A stretch of 64,000 nucleotides of DNA from contig NZ_JAMFLI010000006.1 of NCBI RefSeq assembly GCF_023502145.1, forward strand, positions 62,001-126,000, read 5' to 3'. This stretch comes from Craterilacuibacter sp. RT1T. Lineage in GTDB: Bacteria; Pseudomonadota; Gammaproteobacteria; Burkholderiales; Chromobacteriaceae. The notes under the pieces were generated by a model. It worked only from the letters and a program-made list of their open reading frames with translations. It did no database searches and had not been told where the DNA came from. Both the position numbers and the translations under genes were made by a program. Below, piece by piece: positions 44,657-54,172 of the stretch; positions within the stretch are counted from its first letter, which is position 1, and each line of letters starts with the position of its first letter.

Positions 44657-45982
44657 TTATAAACCATTAACCAGTACAAAACCGATCAGGGCCGGTGCAA
44701 TATAACGACAAGTCAACTTCATCGCCGGCAGCCATAGAGCGCTGCTACGGGTTCCCACCGCCAGCTGGGCCTCAATCTGAGGCCAGATTTTCCAGCCTGC
44801 CAGCAAAGCCAATAGCACACCAACTAGCGGCATCAGCAAATTGGAGGTGGTGTAATCCAGCAGATCGAACACGCCTTTACCGAACAGGGTGTATTCGCTC
44901 CAGATACCCAGCGACAAGGAGGCGGGCACGCCCAGCGCAAACATCAGCGAAGCCATCAGCAAGGCCGCAGGCACCCGGCGCATATGAAATTCGTCGATCA
45001 TAAAGCTGGTCACCACTTCCATCAGCGACACCGCCGAAGTCAGGGCGGCGACCAGCAGCAGCACGAAGAACACCACGGAAAACAGCTGCCCGCCTACCAT
45101 CTTGGCAAACACCGCCGGCATGGTGATGAAGGTCAAACCAGGACCTGCCGAAGGGTCAAAACCGAAGGCAAATACGGCCGGCAACACCATCAAGCCAGCC
45201 AGCAGGCAGACCACGGTCGTCAACAGCACCACCCAAGCGGCAGACCCCGGAATCGAGGTGTCTTTTTCTACATAAGAGCCATAGGTAATCATCGCCCCCA
45301 TGCCCAGCGACAGCGAGAAGAAGGCCAAGCCCAGCGCATCGATAATCGTCTTGGCGCTCACCTTAGAAAAGTCGGGATCAAGGAAGTAAGCCACGCCATC
45401 CAGGGCTCCCGGCAAAAACAAGCCACGTGCAATCAGCACCAGCATCATCACGAACAATGCGGGCATCAGGAATTTGGACAGGTTTTCGATACCCTTTTGC
45501 ACGCCACCCAATACCACACCGACGGTCAAGGCCATAAAGGCTGCGTGATAGAACAGGGGCTCGCTCGGGCTGGAAATAAAACTGCTGAAAATCCCGCCCA
45601 GCACTTTGGCATCACTGCTGATAATCTCGCCGCCTATCGATTTGACGATATAGGCTATCGTCCAGCCGCCGACCACGCTGTAAAACGACAGAATCAGGAA
45701 GCCGACCAGCACCCCCATATAACCGACCAGCGCCCAGTGCTTGCCGCCCATCTTGCGAAAAGCCCCGACTGCGCTGGAGTGGGCCGCGCGACCTAGCGCC
45801 ATCTCGGCCATCATCATCACGATGCCCAGCGTAAACACGAAGCCGATGAAAATCAGTAAAAATGCCCCGCCGCCATTTTGCGAGGCGACGTAAGGAAACT
45901 TCCAAATGGCACCCAGGCCAATCGCCGAACCGGCAGCAGCAAGTATGAATCCGAGGCGGGAGCCCCATTGTGATCTGGCCAT
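44657..45982 (-). CDS. sodium-dependent transporter of the NSS (SNF) family
   Basis: Sodium-coupled uptake of an amino acid or similar solute. 441 residues, 11-12 helices. The first-helix sodium/substrate motif GSAIGLGAIWKFPYVASQNGG and helix 6 region LGLAFFSLSLGMGAMITYGSY are clear. The ligand (tyrosine, tryptophan, alanine, glycine) cannot be read from sequence. ATG at 45982 is chosen over a TTG two codons upstream. A long, hairpin-rich region precedes it. Confidence 0.87.
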   Translation of the reverse strand: MARSQWGSRLGFILAAAGSAIGLGAIWKFPYVASQNGGGAFLLIFIGFVFTLGIVMMMAEMALGRAAHSSAVGAFRKMGGKHWALVGYMGVLVGFLILSFYSVVGGWTIAYIVKSIGGEIISSDAKVLGGIFSSFISSPSEPLFYHAAFMALTVGVVLGGVQKGIENLSKFLMPALFVMMLVLIARGLFLPGALDGVAYFLDPDFSKVSAKTIIDALGLAFFSLSLGMGAMITYGSYVEKDTSIPGSAAWVVLLTTVVCLLAGLMVLPAVFAFGFDPSAGPGLTFITMPAVFAKMVGGQLFSVVFFVLLLVAALTSAVSLMEVVTSFMIDEFHMRRVPAALLMASLMFALGVPASLSLGIWSEYTLFGKGVFDLLDYTTSNLLMPLVGVLLALLAGWKIWPQIEAQLAVGTRSSALWLPAMKLTCRYIAPALIGFVLVNGL

Positions 45983-46241
45983 GATCAATTCTCTTTAAAT
46001 TATCTGGACAATAACGACTTCCACGCAAAAATTTGCATGGACCGGGCTGTTTGCAAATGCAGAACTATCGAGTCAGGAGCCCGCAGACGGATTACGCCTG
46101 ACATGGTCGACCACGTGGAGGAGACATCTTGAACCGGCTAAAGCTGCCGAGTCAGAGTCCAGCGGGAAATAAGCTTGCCACCGGGTGTGGCGCAAGGATT
46201 AAGCATGCGAGCCAGATGATGGCTACCAGCATACCCCGCTT
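45983..46241 (-). ncRNA. possible structured 5' leader of the NSS transporter gene
   Basis: Read on the minus strand, about 250 bases upstream of the transporter ATG hold a series of hairpins: AGCCA/TGGCT, CCAC/GTGG within CTTGCGCCACACCCGG, CGGC/GCCG, GTCAGG/CCTGAC, and ATTTGCA/TGCAAAT followed by TTTTGCG, about 50 bases before the ATG. The octamer CTGACTCG occurs twice, 79 bases apart. I cannot match it to a known riboswitch class. Leader status is inferred from position and structure only. Confidence 0.35.
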
Positions 46242-46256
46242 TGTATACGATATACA
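46242..46256. promoter_or_regulatory. TGTATA-CGA-TATACA palindrome
   Basis: Perfect inverted repeat with 6-bp arms upstream of the structured region, similar in style to GntR-family (FadR subgroup) operators (GTATAC core). It may mark the promoter of the transporter transcript. Confidence 0.4.
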
Positions 46257-46422
46257 CGAATACAAGTTACCACGTTCAAGCACGGGGTCAAGGGGGGAAA
46301 AGCATTTATCATCGATAAAACTTAAATTATTAGCCTTAACTGCCCCAAAAAAAATAAATTCCTATTGCATATTGCGCACACACAGACAAAACTGCATTTT
46401 TTAAAAAAACATTGCCACTTTC
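46257..46422. other. AT-rich non-coding spacer upstream of tRNA-Gly
   Basis: About 165 bases of A/T-rich DNA. A weak open frame of about 90 codons crosses it on the plus strand (46129-46404) but has no ribosome site or domain pattern. I see nothing else in it. Confidence 0.5.
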
Positions 46423-46451
46423 TTGCGAAAGACGGCCATTTTTCATACAAT
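46423..46451 (+). promoter_or_regulatory. promoter of tRNA-Gly
   Basis: TTGCGA (46423-46428), a 17-base spacer and TACAAT (46446-46451). The predicted start is near 46458, 8 bases before the mature tRNA 5' end. Confidence 0.75.
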
Positions 46452-46465
46452 GCCGTCTTCGCAGT

Positions 46466-46539
46466 GCGGGTGTAGCTCAATGGTAGAGCAGAAGCTTCCC
46501 AAGCTTACGACGAGGGTTCGATTCCCTTCACCCGCTCCA
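46466..46539 (+). tRNA. tRNA-Gly (anticodon CCC)
   Basis: Full cloverleaf of 74 bases including encoded CCA. Acceptor GCGGGTG pairs with CACCCGC; D arm GCTC/GAGC; anticodon loop TTCCCAA with CCC at 46498-46500; T arm GAGGG-TTCGATT-CCCTT. It closely resembles E. coli glyU. The outermost anticodon-stem pair is a G-A mismatch. Confidence 0.95.
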
Positions 46540-46577
46540 CGCGCCATTTTCCCAGCCTCCATCTAGACCGACTCAGT

Positions 46578-48737
46578 ATGAAGTTAAACTCTGGCCGGCT
46601 CTGGCTAAAAACATTTGTCTACGGCGCACTCACTCTGTGTGTTCTGTCCACATGCGCGCTCATCCTGTTTTATCAGCGCTTTGATGCGCAGGCCGTGCGG
46701 CACAATATCGTGAATGAATTCGCCCAGCGCGGCTACGATGCCGAAATCAACGGCAACATCTCTCCTCATTTCTTTCCCTATCCCGGCCTGGATATAGAGC
46801 GCATTGCCGTTTACCCGGCCGGCACGCGCACGGCCTTACTCACACTGAACAAGCTAAACCTTGATCTGGCATGGTGGCCCCTGCTGCAAAAGCAGCATGA
46901 ATTACGCAGTCTCGCCGCCGACGGCATGACACTCACACTGAGGCAGCAAAGCGACGGCACACTCAATATCGACGGACTACTGCAAAAAAACCGGGCGACC
47001 TCGCTCAAGCTTCAGCTTGATCGCTTTGCACTGCGTAACGCCAATATCGATTTCACAGATGAAATAAGCGGTCATACCGCAGCGCTCAGGGACGCCCAGC
47101 TTGAACTGGTCGATATGGCATCCGCTGCCCACCTGCAACTGGATGGCAAACTGCTTGAGGGTAAGCGGGAATTCAAAATTGCCCTGTCTGTGCCCTACCA
47201 CCATAGCGCCGACAAAATAGCGGCACGCGACATCAGTGCCAACCTCACCGGCAGCGGGCGCAATAGCGGCACATCGCTTAGCGCCACAGGCAATCTGGAT
47301 ATCAATACCGCCACTTTGCAAACCACCGCCAAGGCACTGCAAATCAAGCTAAATAGCACGCAAGCCAAGCTGCAACTCGAGGCCAACATCCCTCACGCCA
47401 GCGCCAACCCGGCAGAAGTCCTCATTCCATATGCCACCGGCTCGGGTGAGTTTAACTACGCCCAAACCCGCTACCGTTTCAATGGCGCACTGGATCAGCT
47501 CAAACTTACCCCAGCCGGACTTTATGCAACACAAATCAGTAGCGAGCTGATTTCCTCGCAAGGCCCGCACTCCATCAAGATCAAGCTGTCGGCACCGCTG
47601 CAGCTGGCTGGGCTCAACACCTTACGCATGGACCCATTAAAACTGGATGCCCGCCTGATTACGCCCGTCTTACCGCGTGGCCAGCTTTTCGCCGCACTGG
47701 ATGGCACACTGAGCGGCGAACTGGACAGTAGCCGGCTCACACTACGGGTCGCCGGCAAGCTGGATGGCACTCAGCTAGCCCTTGCACTGGACCAGACCGG
47801 ATTTATCGACCCGCACCACGAGGCGGCGCTTTCTATCGACCAGCTTGACCTGAACCGCTATCTGCCTGAAACCAAGCCCGAGCAGGCTGTCGCCCTATTC
47901 CAGAACACGGCACCGCTGCAATTGGACTGGATGGACTTTTTGCACCTAAAAGGCAAGGTCGATATTGGCGAACTGAATATGGGGCGTTTTCGCGTGCGCG
48001 ATATCAACGCCCATGTCGAGGCTGACCGTAACGCTTTTGCTGTAGACAATCTGTCGGCCAGTATTTACGAAGGGAAGCTCAGCGGCAGTGCCCGACTGCA
48101 GCGCGGCAAAGAAGCCACACTCTCGCTCAAACAGCAGCTGCATGGCATGCATATCCGTCCGCTACTGCTTGACCTGTTCAACTTCAGCCGCATCGAAGGC
48201 AAAGGCAGCGGCGAAGTTAATCTGGTCGCTCACGGAAAATCCCTGGCCGGACTGCGCGATACACTCACCGGACAAGCCAGCGTCAAGCTGGCACAAGGTG
48301 CGCTGACCGGTATCGACCTGGTGGCAGCACTGAAAAACCTGCCGGCCGAACTCAAGGACTGGAGCGCCACCTCGCTGGCCACCGATCAGAAACAGAAAAC
48401 CACGTTCCAATCTTTGTCGGCCAGCTTCGACCTGGACAATGGCATTGCACGCAATCAGGATCTGCAACTGGCTTCACAATTGGTGAATGTGCATGGCAAC
48501 GGTAAGCTCGATTTGCCGCAAAGCATTATCGACTATACGCTGGATGTCAAAGCCAATCCGCGCTCATTCAAGCAGTTAGGCGGGGTCAATGTGCCACTGA
48601 AAATTACCGGCCAGATCAATGCACCTATCTATGCGCTGGACTTCAATGCCATGGTCAAGGGCAAAACAAGCCCCGACGAAAAACAACAAGCACTGAAGCA
48701 GGAATTGAAAAAACAGATCACCACCATCCTGCCTTAA
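46578..48737 (+). CDS. AsmA-family protein
   Basis: 719 residues: an N-terminal membrane helix (TFVYGALTLCVLSTCALILF), then a long beta-rich periplasmic region typical of AsmA/YhdP-like proteins, now viewed as bridge-like lipid transfer proteins that influence outer membrane assembly. The C-terminal AsmA_2 part contains LRDTLTGQASVKLAQGALTG and LDLPQSIIDYTLDVKANP. It follows the tRNA by 38 bases and may share its transcript. Confidence 0.87.
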   Translation: MKLNSGRLWLKTFVYGALTLCVLSTCALILFYQRFDAQAVRHNIVNEFAQRGYDAEINGNISPHFFPYPGLDIERIAVYPAGTRTALLTLNKLNLDLAWWPLLQKQHELRSLAADGMTLTLRQQSDGTLNIDGLLQKNRATSLKLQLDRFALRNANIDFTDEISGHTAALRDAQLELVDMASAAHLQLDGKLLEGKREFKIALSVPYHHSADKIAARDISANLTGSGRNSGTSLSATGNLDINTATLQTTAKALQIKLNSTQAKLQLEANIPHASANPAEVLIPYATGSGEFNYAQTRYRFNGALDQLKLTPAGLYATQISSELISSQGPHSIKIKLSAPLQLAGLNTLRMDPLKLDARLITPVLPRGQLFAALDGTLSGELDSSRLTLRVAGKLDGTQLALALDQTGFIDPHHEAALSIDQLDLNRYLPETKPEQAVALFQNTAPLQLDWMDFLHLKGKVDIGELNMGRFRVRDINAHVEADRNAFAVDNLSASIYEGKLSGSARLQRGKEATLSLKQQLHGMHIRPLLLDLFNFSRIEGKGSGEVNLVAHGKSLAGLRDTLTGQASVKLAQGALTGIDLVAALKNLPAELKDWSATSLATDQKQKTTFQSLSASFDLDNGIARNQDLQLASQLVNVHGNGKLDLPQSIIDYTLDVKANPRSFKQLGGVNVPLKITGQINAPIYALDFNAMVKGKTSPDEKQQALKQELKKQITTILP

Positions 48738-48743
48738 CACAAA

Positions 48744-48776
48744 CAGGAAAGCGGGAGAATCTCCCCCGCTTTCCTG
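48744..48776. terminator. long hairpin between asmA and the antiporter
   Basis: 12-bp perfect stem (CAGGAAAGCGGG with CCCGCTTTCCTG) around a 9-base loop, in the 57-base space between convergent genes. No T tract follows, so it may act with Rho or as a 3'-end stabiliser. Confidence 0.55.
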
Positions 48777-48794
48777 CACGACACTTGCGCAGGC

Positions 48795-50771
48795 TTAGCC
48801 TGCATCCCCTTGCAGCAGACAGCTCTCGGCCGAAGCCAGCTGATCAGAGCGCCCCAACAGCACGACTACATCATTTTCTTCCAGCACAAAATCATTGCTC
48901 AGATCGGAGCGTTTGAATTGGCGGCGGCGCACCGTCTTGACCTCGACCCCTAATGCCCCCAGATTCAGCTCGCCCAGACGCTTGCCCACCGCGTAGGCAT
49001 CTGCCACCAAGCGCACACTTTCCAGCCGCAACTGCTGACCTTCGTCTCCGATAGCAACCTCGTCCCCCACCCCGCGGAAAAAGCCGCGAAACAGACCGTA
49101 ACGCGCTTCACGCACGGTGCGGATACGGCGCAGCACCCGGCTCACCGGCACCCCCATCACCATCAGGGCCTGGGAGGCCAGCATCAGACTGCCCTCCATC
49201 ACCTCTGCCACCACCTCGTCGGCACCGGCAGCGCGCAAACGTTCGATATCGCTATCATCGATGGTGCGCACAATAACCGGCAAATTGGGCTTGAGCTGCT
49301 GCACGGTTTCGATAATGCGCTCGGCAGCATGGGTGTCGGCAAAGGTAATCACCACCACACGGGCACGCTGAATGCCGGCAGCGCCCAGCACTTCCTTGCG
49401 GGCGGCATCGCCAAACACCACAGGATCCCCGGCGGCGCTGGCTTCCTGCACCCGCTCGGGATCCAGGTCCAGCGCAAAAAACGGCACTTCCTCCGCCTCG
49501 AGCAGACGCGCCAGCGCCTGACCACTGCGGCCATAGCCGCAAATCAGCACATGCTCGGACTTACTCATGCTCTGCACAAATACCTGATGCAGATCGAGCG
49601 ACTGCAGCATCCAGTCGTTGCGTATTACGCGCCGGGTAATCGCATCGGCGTACTGGATCATAAATGGCGCTATCAACATCGAAAGAATGATGGCGGCCAG
49701 TGCAGCCTGCACCGATGCCAAAGGCACCAGCGCCAGATTGCTGGCCAGCGCCAACAGGACAAAGCCGAACTCCCCGCCCTGTGCCAGTGCCAGCGCGCCT
49801 TTAAGCGCATCATTGCTGCGCTGGCCAAAAGCACGGCCAATAACAAAAACAATCGCCAGTTTCAAAGGCAGCAGCAGGCACAACATCACCAGCACTTCAT
49901 CCCAGCGCTGGAACAGCACCGGCAACTCCAGCTTCATGCCAACGGTGATAAAGAAAAACCCCAACAGGATGTCGCGAAACGGACGGATGTCCTCTTCCAC
50001 CTGAAAGCGATACTTGGTTTCCGAAATCAGCATGCCGGCAACAAAAGCGCCCAGCGCCAGCGACAGGCCGGACAGCTCGGTCAGCCAGGCAATACCCAGC
50101 GTCACCAGCAGCACATTAATCATAAACAGCTCACCCGAACGCTGGCGGGCAACCACATGAAACCACGGCCGCAGCAGGCGCGGACCAAAGAAGAACAGCA
50201 AGGACATCACCACCACCACCTTGACGCCGGCCAGCGCCAGATCCATCAGCAGCGTATCCGAGCCGCCGGCAAAGGCCGGCAGCAGAATCAACAGCGGTAC
50301 GACGGCAATATCCTGAAACAGCAACACGCCCATCGCCAGCTGCCCATGCGCCTGATTCAGTTCAAGCCGCTCGGTCAGCAGCTTGCTGACAATCGCCGTT
50401 GACGACATGGCGAGTGCCCCGCCGATCGCAAAACCTGCCAGCGGGTTATCGCTCAGAATCCACACCCCTCCCATGATCAGCAGCAGCGTCACCACCACCT
50501 GCGCCAAGCCAACGCCAAACACCAGCCGGCGCATGGCATTAAGCTTGGGCAGGGAAAACTCCAGCCCGATGGAGAACATCATAAACACAATGCCGATCTC
50601 GCCCAGAAACTGCGTTTCCTCCCCGTCCGGCACCAGCGCCAGCACACTGGGGCCGGCAACAAAGCCCACCACCAGATAGCCCAGCATGGGCGGCACCTTG
50701 ACACTACGGCACAAAGTGACAGCCAGTACGGCACAAAGAAGGACCAGCACGATAGGAGCAAGAGAATGCAT
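48795..50771 (-). CDS. CPA2 monovalent cation:proton antiporter (KefB/YbaL type)
   Basis: 658 residues: about 12 helices of the Na+/H+ exchanger fold (for example IGIVFMMFSIGLEFSLPKL, MSSTAIVSKLLTERLELN), then a TrkA-N/RCK NAD-binding domain (HVLICGYGRSGQALARLLEAE) near residue 405 and a TrkA-C domain (RRQFKRSDLSNDFVLEENDVV). Related proteins exchange K+ for H+. Divergent from kdsD. Confidence 0.9.
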   Translation of the reverse strand: MHSLAPIVLVLLCAVLAVTLCRSVKVPPMLGYLVVGFVAGPSVLALVPDGEETQFLGEIGIVFMMFSIGLEFSLPKLNAMRRLVFGVGLAQVVVTLLLIMGGVWILSDNPLAGFAIGGALAMSSTAIVSKLLTERLELNQAHGQLAMGVLLFQDIAVVPLLILLPAFAGGSDTLLMDLALAGVKVVVVMSLLFFFGPRLLRPWFHVVARQRSGELFMINVLLVTLGIAWLTELSGLSLALGAFVAGMLISETKYRFQVEEDIRPFRDILLGFFFITVGMKLELPVLFQRWDEVLVMLCLLLPLKLAIVFVIGRAFGQRSNDALKGALALAQGGEFGFVLLALASNLALVPLASVQAALAAIILSMLIAPFMIQYADAITRRVIRNDWMLQSLDLHQVFVQSMSKSEHVLICGYGRSGQALARLLEAEEVPFFALDLDPERVQEASAAGDPVVFGDAARKEVLGAAGIQRARVVVITFADTHAAERIIETVQQLKPNLPVIVRTIDDSDIERLRAAGADEVVAEVMEGSLMLASQALMVMGVPVSRVLRRIRTVREARYGLFRGFFRGVGDEVAIGDEGQQLRLESVRLVADAYAVGKRLGELNLGALGVEVKTVRRRQFKRSDLSNDFVLEENDVVVLLGRSDQLASAESCLLQGDAG

Positions 50772-50856
50772 CAGGCAATAATTTCCTAGTTCAGGGTTTG
50801 AAATCCATACAGACAGGTGCAGGAAGGCCGATTATAAGCTGATATACTGCGCGACT

Positions 50857-51837
50857 ATGGAACAAGCGCACATACAAAACCGTCTGGAACTGGCTCGCGA
50901 CGTCCTTCGCATTGAGGCCGACGCCATACTCAAGCTGGCAGACCGCCTCAATGGCGAGTTTCTGGCTGCCATCGACATCTTACTTGCCTGCAGTGGCCGC
51001 GTGGTCATTACCGGCATCGGCAAATCCGGTCATATTGCCCGCAAAATAGCGGCCACCATGGCCAGCACCGGCACGCCGGCCTTCTTTGTCCATCCGGCCG
51101 AGGCGGCGCATGGCGACTTGGGCATGATTACCGATAAAGATGTACTGATCGCCCTATCCAACTCGGGCGAAAGCGATGAAGTGATTGCGCTTTTGCCGGC
51201 GCTCAAGCGCAAAGGGGTCGCTCTGATCGCCATCACCGGCCGTCCAGGCTCGACCTTGGCACGCGAGGCCGATATTCATCTGGATGCCACGGTAGAAAAA
51301 GAAGCCTGTCCATTGGGCTTGGCGCCAACGGCCAGCACCACCGCCGCCCTGGCACTGGGCGACGCGCTGGCCGTCACTTTGCTGGACGCACGCAACTTCC
51401 GCCAGGAAGACTTTGCCCTGTCCCATCCGGGCGGCAGCTTGGGGCGGCGCCTGCTGGTTCATGTAGCCGACATCATGCATGCCGGAGAGGACTTCCCGGC
51501 GGTTAAATCCGGCACCCCGCTTAAGCACGCCTTGCTGGAAATGTCGCGCAAGGGCCTGGGCATGACGGCGGTACTGGATGAAGCGCAGCGGCTGACCGGC
51601 ATCTATACCGATGGCGATCTGCGCAGAACGCTGGATAAAAGCGAAAACCTGGCCGGCCTGGTGATAGATGAAGTCATGAACCGCTCGCCACGCACCATCG
51701 CCGCAACGCGACTGGCCGCCGAGGCCGTCAAGCAGATGGAAACCTACAAGATTAATGGCCTGATCGTCACCGATGAGGCCGGCCATGCCATAGGCGCACT
51801 GAATCTGCACGATTTGATGCGCGCAGGCATCGTCTGA
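50857..51837 (+). CDS. kdsD: arabinose-5-phosphate isomerase KdsD
   Basis: Converts ribulose-5-phosphate to arabinose-5-phosphate for Kdo synthesis. 326 residues: SIS domain (VVITGIGKSGHIARKIAATM; GDLGMITDKDVLIALSNSGES), then two CBS domains (from DIMHAGEDFPAV and VMNRSPRTIAAT). First gene of kdsD-kdsC-lptC-lptA-lptB-rpoN. A TATACT hexamer lies just upstream of the ATG. Confidence 0.95.
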   Translation: MEQAHIQNRLELARDVLRIEADAILKLADRLNGEFLAAIDILLACSGRVVITGIGKSGHIARKIAATMASTGTPAFFVHPAEAAHGDLGMITDKDVLIALSNSGESDEVIALLPALKRKGVALIAITGRPGSTLAREADIHLDATVEKEACPLGLAPTASTTAALALGDALAVTLLDARNFRQEDFALSHPGGSLGRRLLVHVADIMHAGEDFPAVKSGTPLKHALLEMSRKGLGMTAVLDEAQRLTGIYTDGDLRRTLDKSENLAGLVIDEVMNRSPRTIAATRLAAEAVKQMETYKINGLIVTDEAGHAIGALNLHDLMRAGIV

Positions 51838-51845
51838 AAGACAGC

Positions 51846-52370
51846 ATGCATACACCACAAGAATACGCCCGCCGGGTCAAGCTACTGATACTGGACGTCG
51901 ATGGCGTCATGACCGACGGGCGCATCTACTACAACGCCCAAGGCGAAGAGTCAAAATCCTTCTATGTACAGGACGGCCTTGGCCTGAAGCTGTTGCAAAG
52001 CACCGGCGTCAAGCTCGCTATTATTTCCGGCCGTGCCGATGCCTGTGTCGAACACCGCGCCCGTGCGCTGGGCTTTGACTATTACTTTGCCGGCGTCAGC
52101 AACAAGCAGTTGGCCCTTGATGAACTGATGGCACAAAGCGGCCTGAGCCCGGACGACTGCGCCTTTGTCGGTGACGACATCATTGACCTGCCGGTCTTGC
52201 GCCGCGTCGCTTTTCCGGTCGTGGTACCGGCGGCACCTGAGCGCGTACAGCAATATGCGCGCTATATTACCGGCGCCAGCGGCGGGCAAGGCGCCGTGCG
52301 CGAGGTGTGCGAGCTCATCATGCAAGCGCAAGGCACCTTTGACACCGCCATCGCGAAATATCTGCTATGA
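51846..52370 (+). CDS. kdsC: 3-deoxy-D-manno-octulosonate 8-phosphate phosphatase KdsC
   Basis: HAD-type C0 phosphatase releasing Kdo. 174 residues with LLILDVDGVMTDGRIYY, KLAIISGRADACVEHRA and FVGDDIIDLPVLRRV. It lies 8 bases after kdsD and overlaps lptC by 4 bases. Confidence 0.95.
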   Translation: MHTPQEYARRVKLLILDVDGVMTDGRIYYNAQGEESKSFYVQDGLGLKLLQSTGVKLAIISGRADACVEHRARALGFDYYFAGVSNKQLALDELMAQSGLSPDDCAFVGDDIIDLPVLRRVAFPVVVPAAPERVQQYARYITGASGGQGAVREVCELIMQAQGTFDTAIAKYLL

Positions 52371-52930
52371 AACGCTTTCCCCGCCTGTTTCCGCTATTAC
52401 TGGTGCTGATGCTGTCGGTGCTGACCATGCTGCTTGACCGCGTCACCCGCCAAAGCAGCGTGCAAAGCGTGATCGACCGTGACCAGCCCGAGTATACGGT
52501 CGAAAATTTTACCGCGACCCGCTTTGATGCTCAGGGTCTGCCCAGCGACCGGCTACAGGCACGCAAGATGTGGCAGTTTCCCGATGCCAAGGATATTGAA
52601 TTCGAGCAGCCTTTCCTCACCAGCTACCAGTTAGGTCAGGTCAATTACACCGTTGAAGGTGAAGTCGGGCGCTACAACAACAGCACCGGCATGGTGTGGT
52701 TTGACCGCAAGGTGGTGCTGATAGACAAGGCTGAGCCCGGCCAGAGCGACATCAAGATAGATACGCGCGCCATGACGGTAAACCTCAACACCTCGACAGC
52801 CCAAAGCCCGGCTGCAGTGACCGTTCATCAAGGCGACTCGGTCGCCAATGCCATCGGCTTTACTTATGCACAACAGCAGGGCCTGATCACCCTGTTGTCG
52901 AAAGTCAGGATCAGCTATGCACAACCTTAA
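52367..52930 (+). CDS. lptC: LPS export protein LptC
   Basis: Single-span inner membrane protein that links the LptBFG extractor to the periplasmic LptA bridge. 187 residues: N-terminal helix (FPLLLVLMLSVLTMLLDR) and a beta-jellyroll domain (TVENFTATRFDAQGLPSDRL). It overlaps kdsC (ATGA) and lptA by 14 bases. Confidence 0.9.
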   Translation: MKRFPRLFPLLLVLMLSVLTMLLDRVTRQSSVQSVIDRDQPEYTVENFTATRFDAQGLPSDRLQARKMWQFPDAKDIEFEQPFLTSYQLGQVNYTVEGEVGRYNNSTGMVWFDRKVVLIDKAEPGQSDIKIDTRAMTVNLNTSTAQSPAAVTVHQGDSVANAIGFTYAQQQGLITLLSKVRISYAQP

Positions 52931-53441
52931 ATTTCCGCTACTGGCCCTGTGTGCCTCTCTGTTTGCCATGCATGCTGCACACGCCGAAATCGCCGATAGC
53001 AGCAAGCCGATCGAACTGTCGGCCGACAGGGGCACGCTGGACCAGAATAAGGGCGTGACAGTGTGGGACGGCAGCGTCGTCGTCAATCAGGGCACTTTGC
53101 AGCTCAAAGCCGACCATGTGGTTGTGACCCGCAATGCCAACGGCCAGCAGACCCTGCTCGCCACCGGCAAGCCGGCCACCTTCCGCCAGAAAGTCGAAGG
53201 CAAGAATGAATATATCGACGGCAAGGGCAACCGCATCGATTACGACAGCCAGAGCGGCGTCGCGGTACTGACCGGCAATGCCTTCGTCAAACGCGGCCAG
53301 GATTCGGTTGCAGGTAATGTGATTACCTACAACACCCAGACCGAGCTGTATCAGGTCAGCGGCAGCAACCCACAAACGACCGGTGCGGCCAAAGGCCGGG
53401 TCACCGTGATCCTGCAGCCCAAGACCGAGGAGAAGAAATGA
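52917..53441 (+). CDS. lptA: LPS transport periplasmic protein LptA
   Basis: Bridge protein carrying LPS across the periplasm. 174 residues: signal peptide ending AAHA-E and an OstA-like jellyroll ([57 protein letters not shown]). It overlaps lptC and lptB. Confidence 0.93.
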   Translation: MHNLKFPLLALCASLFAMHAAHAEIADSSKPIELSADRGTLDQNKGVTVWDGSVVVNQGTLQLKADHVVVTRNANGQQTLLATGKPATFRQKVEGKNEYIDGKGNRIDYDSQSGVAVLTGNAFVKRGQDSVAGNVITYNTQTELYQVSGSNPQTTGAAKGRVTVILQPKTEEKK

Positions 53442-54166
53442 GTGTCAGCCGGCTGAGCGTTGCCCATATCAAGAAAAGCTTCAAGAAACGTACGGTGGTC
53501 AAAGATGTATCACTGGAAATTGCCAGCGGCGAAGTCATCGGCCTGCTAGGCCCCAATGGCGCGGGCAAGACCACCAGTTTTTACATGATCGTCGGACTGA
53601 TTGCGGCCGAAGCCGGTGAAATCGTTCTGGACGATATCACCATCACCCATCTGCCCATACATAAACGCGCGCGCATGGGGCTGGGCTATTTGCCGCAGGA
53701 AGCCTCCATTTTCCGCCGCATGACGGTCAGGGAGAATATCTGCGCGGTGCTGGAAATCTCCGGCGTCAAGGGCGAGCAGATGGAGAACGAACTGACACTG
53801 TTGATGGATGATCTGAATATCGCCCATCTGGCCGACACCAACGCCATGGCGTTGTCCGGCGGCGAGCGGCGCCGGGTCGAAATTGCGCGCGTACTGGCAT
53901 CCCGTCCGCGCTTTATCCTCTTGGACGAGCCCTTTGCCGGTGTCGACCCGATTGCCGTGATCGACATCCAGAAAATCATCGCCTTCCTCAAGGAACGCGG
54001 CATCGGCGTACTGATCACCGACCACAATGTGCGCGAAACGCTACGCATTTGCGACCGCGCCTATATCATCAACGACGGCAAGGTATTGGCTTACGGTCTG
54101 CCGGACGAGCTGGTGAATAACGAGCAGGTACGCAAAGTTTATCTGGGCGAGCACTTTCATCTGTAA
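53438..54166 (+). CDS. lptB: LPS export ATPase LptB
   Basis: ATPase of the LptB2FG transporter. 242 residues with Walker [13 protein letters not shown], signature [16 protein letters not shown], Walker [14 protein letters not shown] and the switch histidine in [13 protein letters not shown]. Followed 6 bases later by rpoN, the common lptB-rpoN pairing. Confidence 0.96.
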   Translation: MSVSRLSVAHIKKSFKKRTVVKDVSLEIASGEVIGLLGPNGAGKTTSFYMIVGLIAAEAGEIVLDDITITHLPIHKRARMGLGYLPQEASIFRRMTVRENICAVLEISGVKGEQMENELTLLMDDLNIAHLADTNAMALSGGERRRVEIARVLASRPRFILLDEPFAGVDPIAVIDIQKIIAFLKERGIGVLITDHNVRETLRICDRAYIINDGKVLAYGLPDELVNNEQVRKVYLGEHFHL

Positions 54167-54172
54167 GGCGCT

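Noticed and set aside
46060-46085. B12-box-like AGTCAGGAG on the plus strand (cobalamin riboswitch)
   Set aside because: The remaining conserved cobalamin aptamer elements are missing and no plus-strand gene follows closely.
45983-46241. Glycine riboswitch upstream of the Na+ transporter
   Set aside because: The conserved GGAGAG and CCGAAGG-type motifs are not found; kept only as a candidate structured leader.
46129-46404. Plus-strand open frame of 91 codons before the tRNA
   Set aside because: Overlaps the structured region and an A/T-rich spacer, composition not protein-like, no family resemblance.
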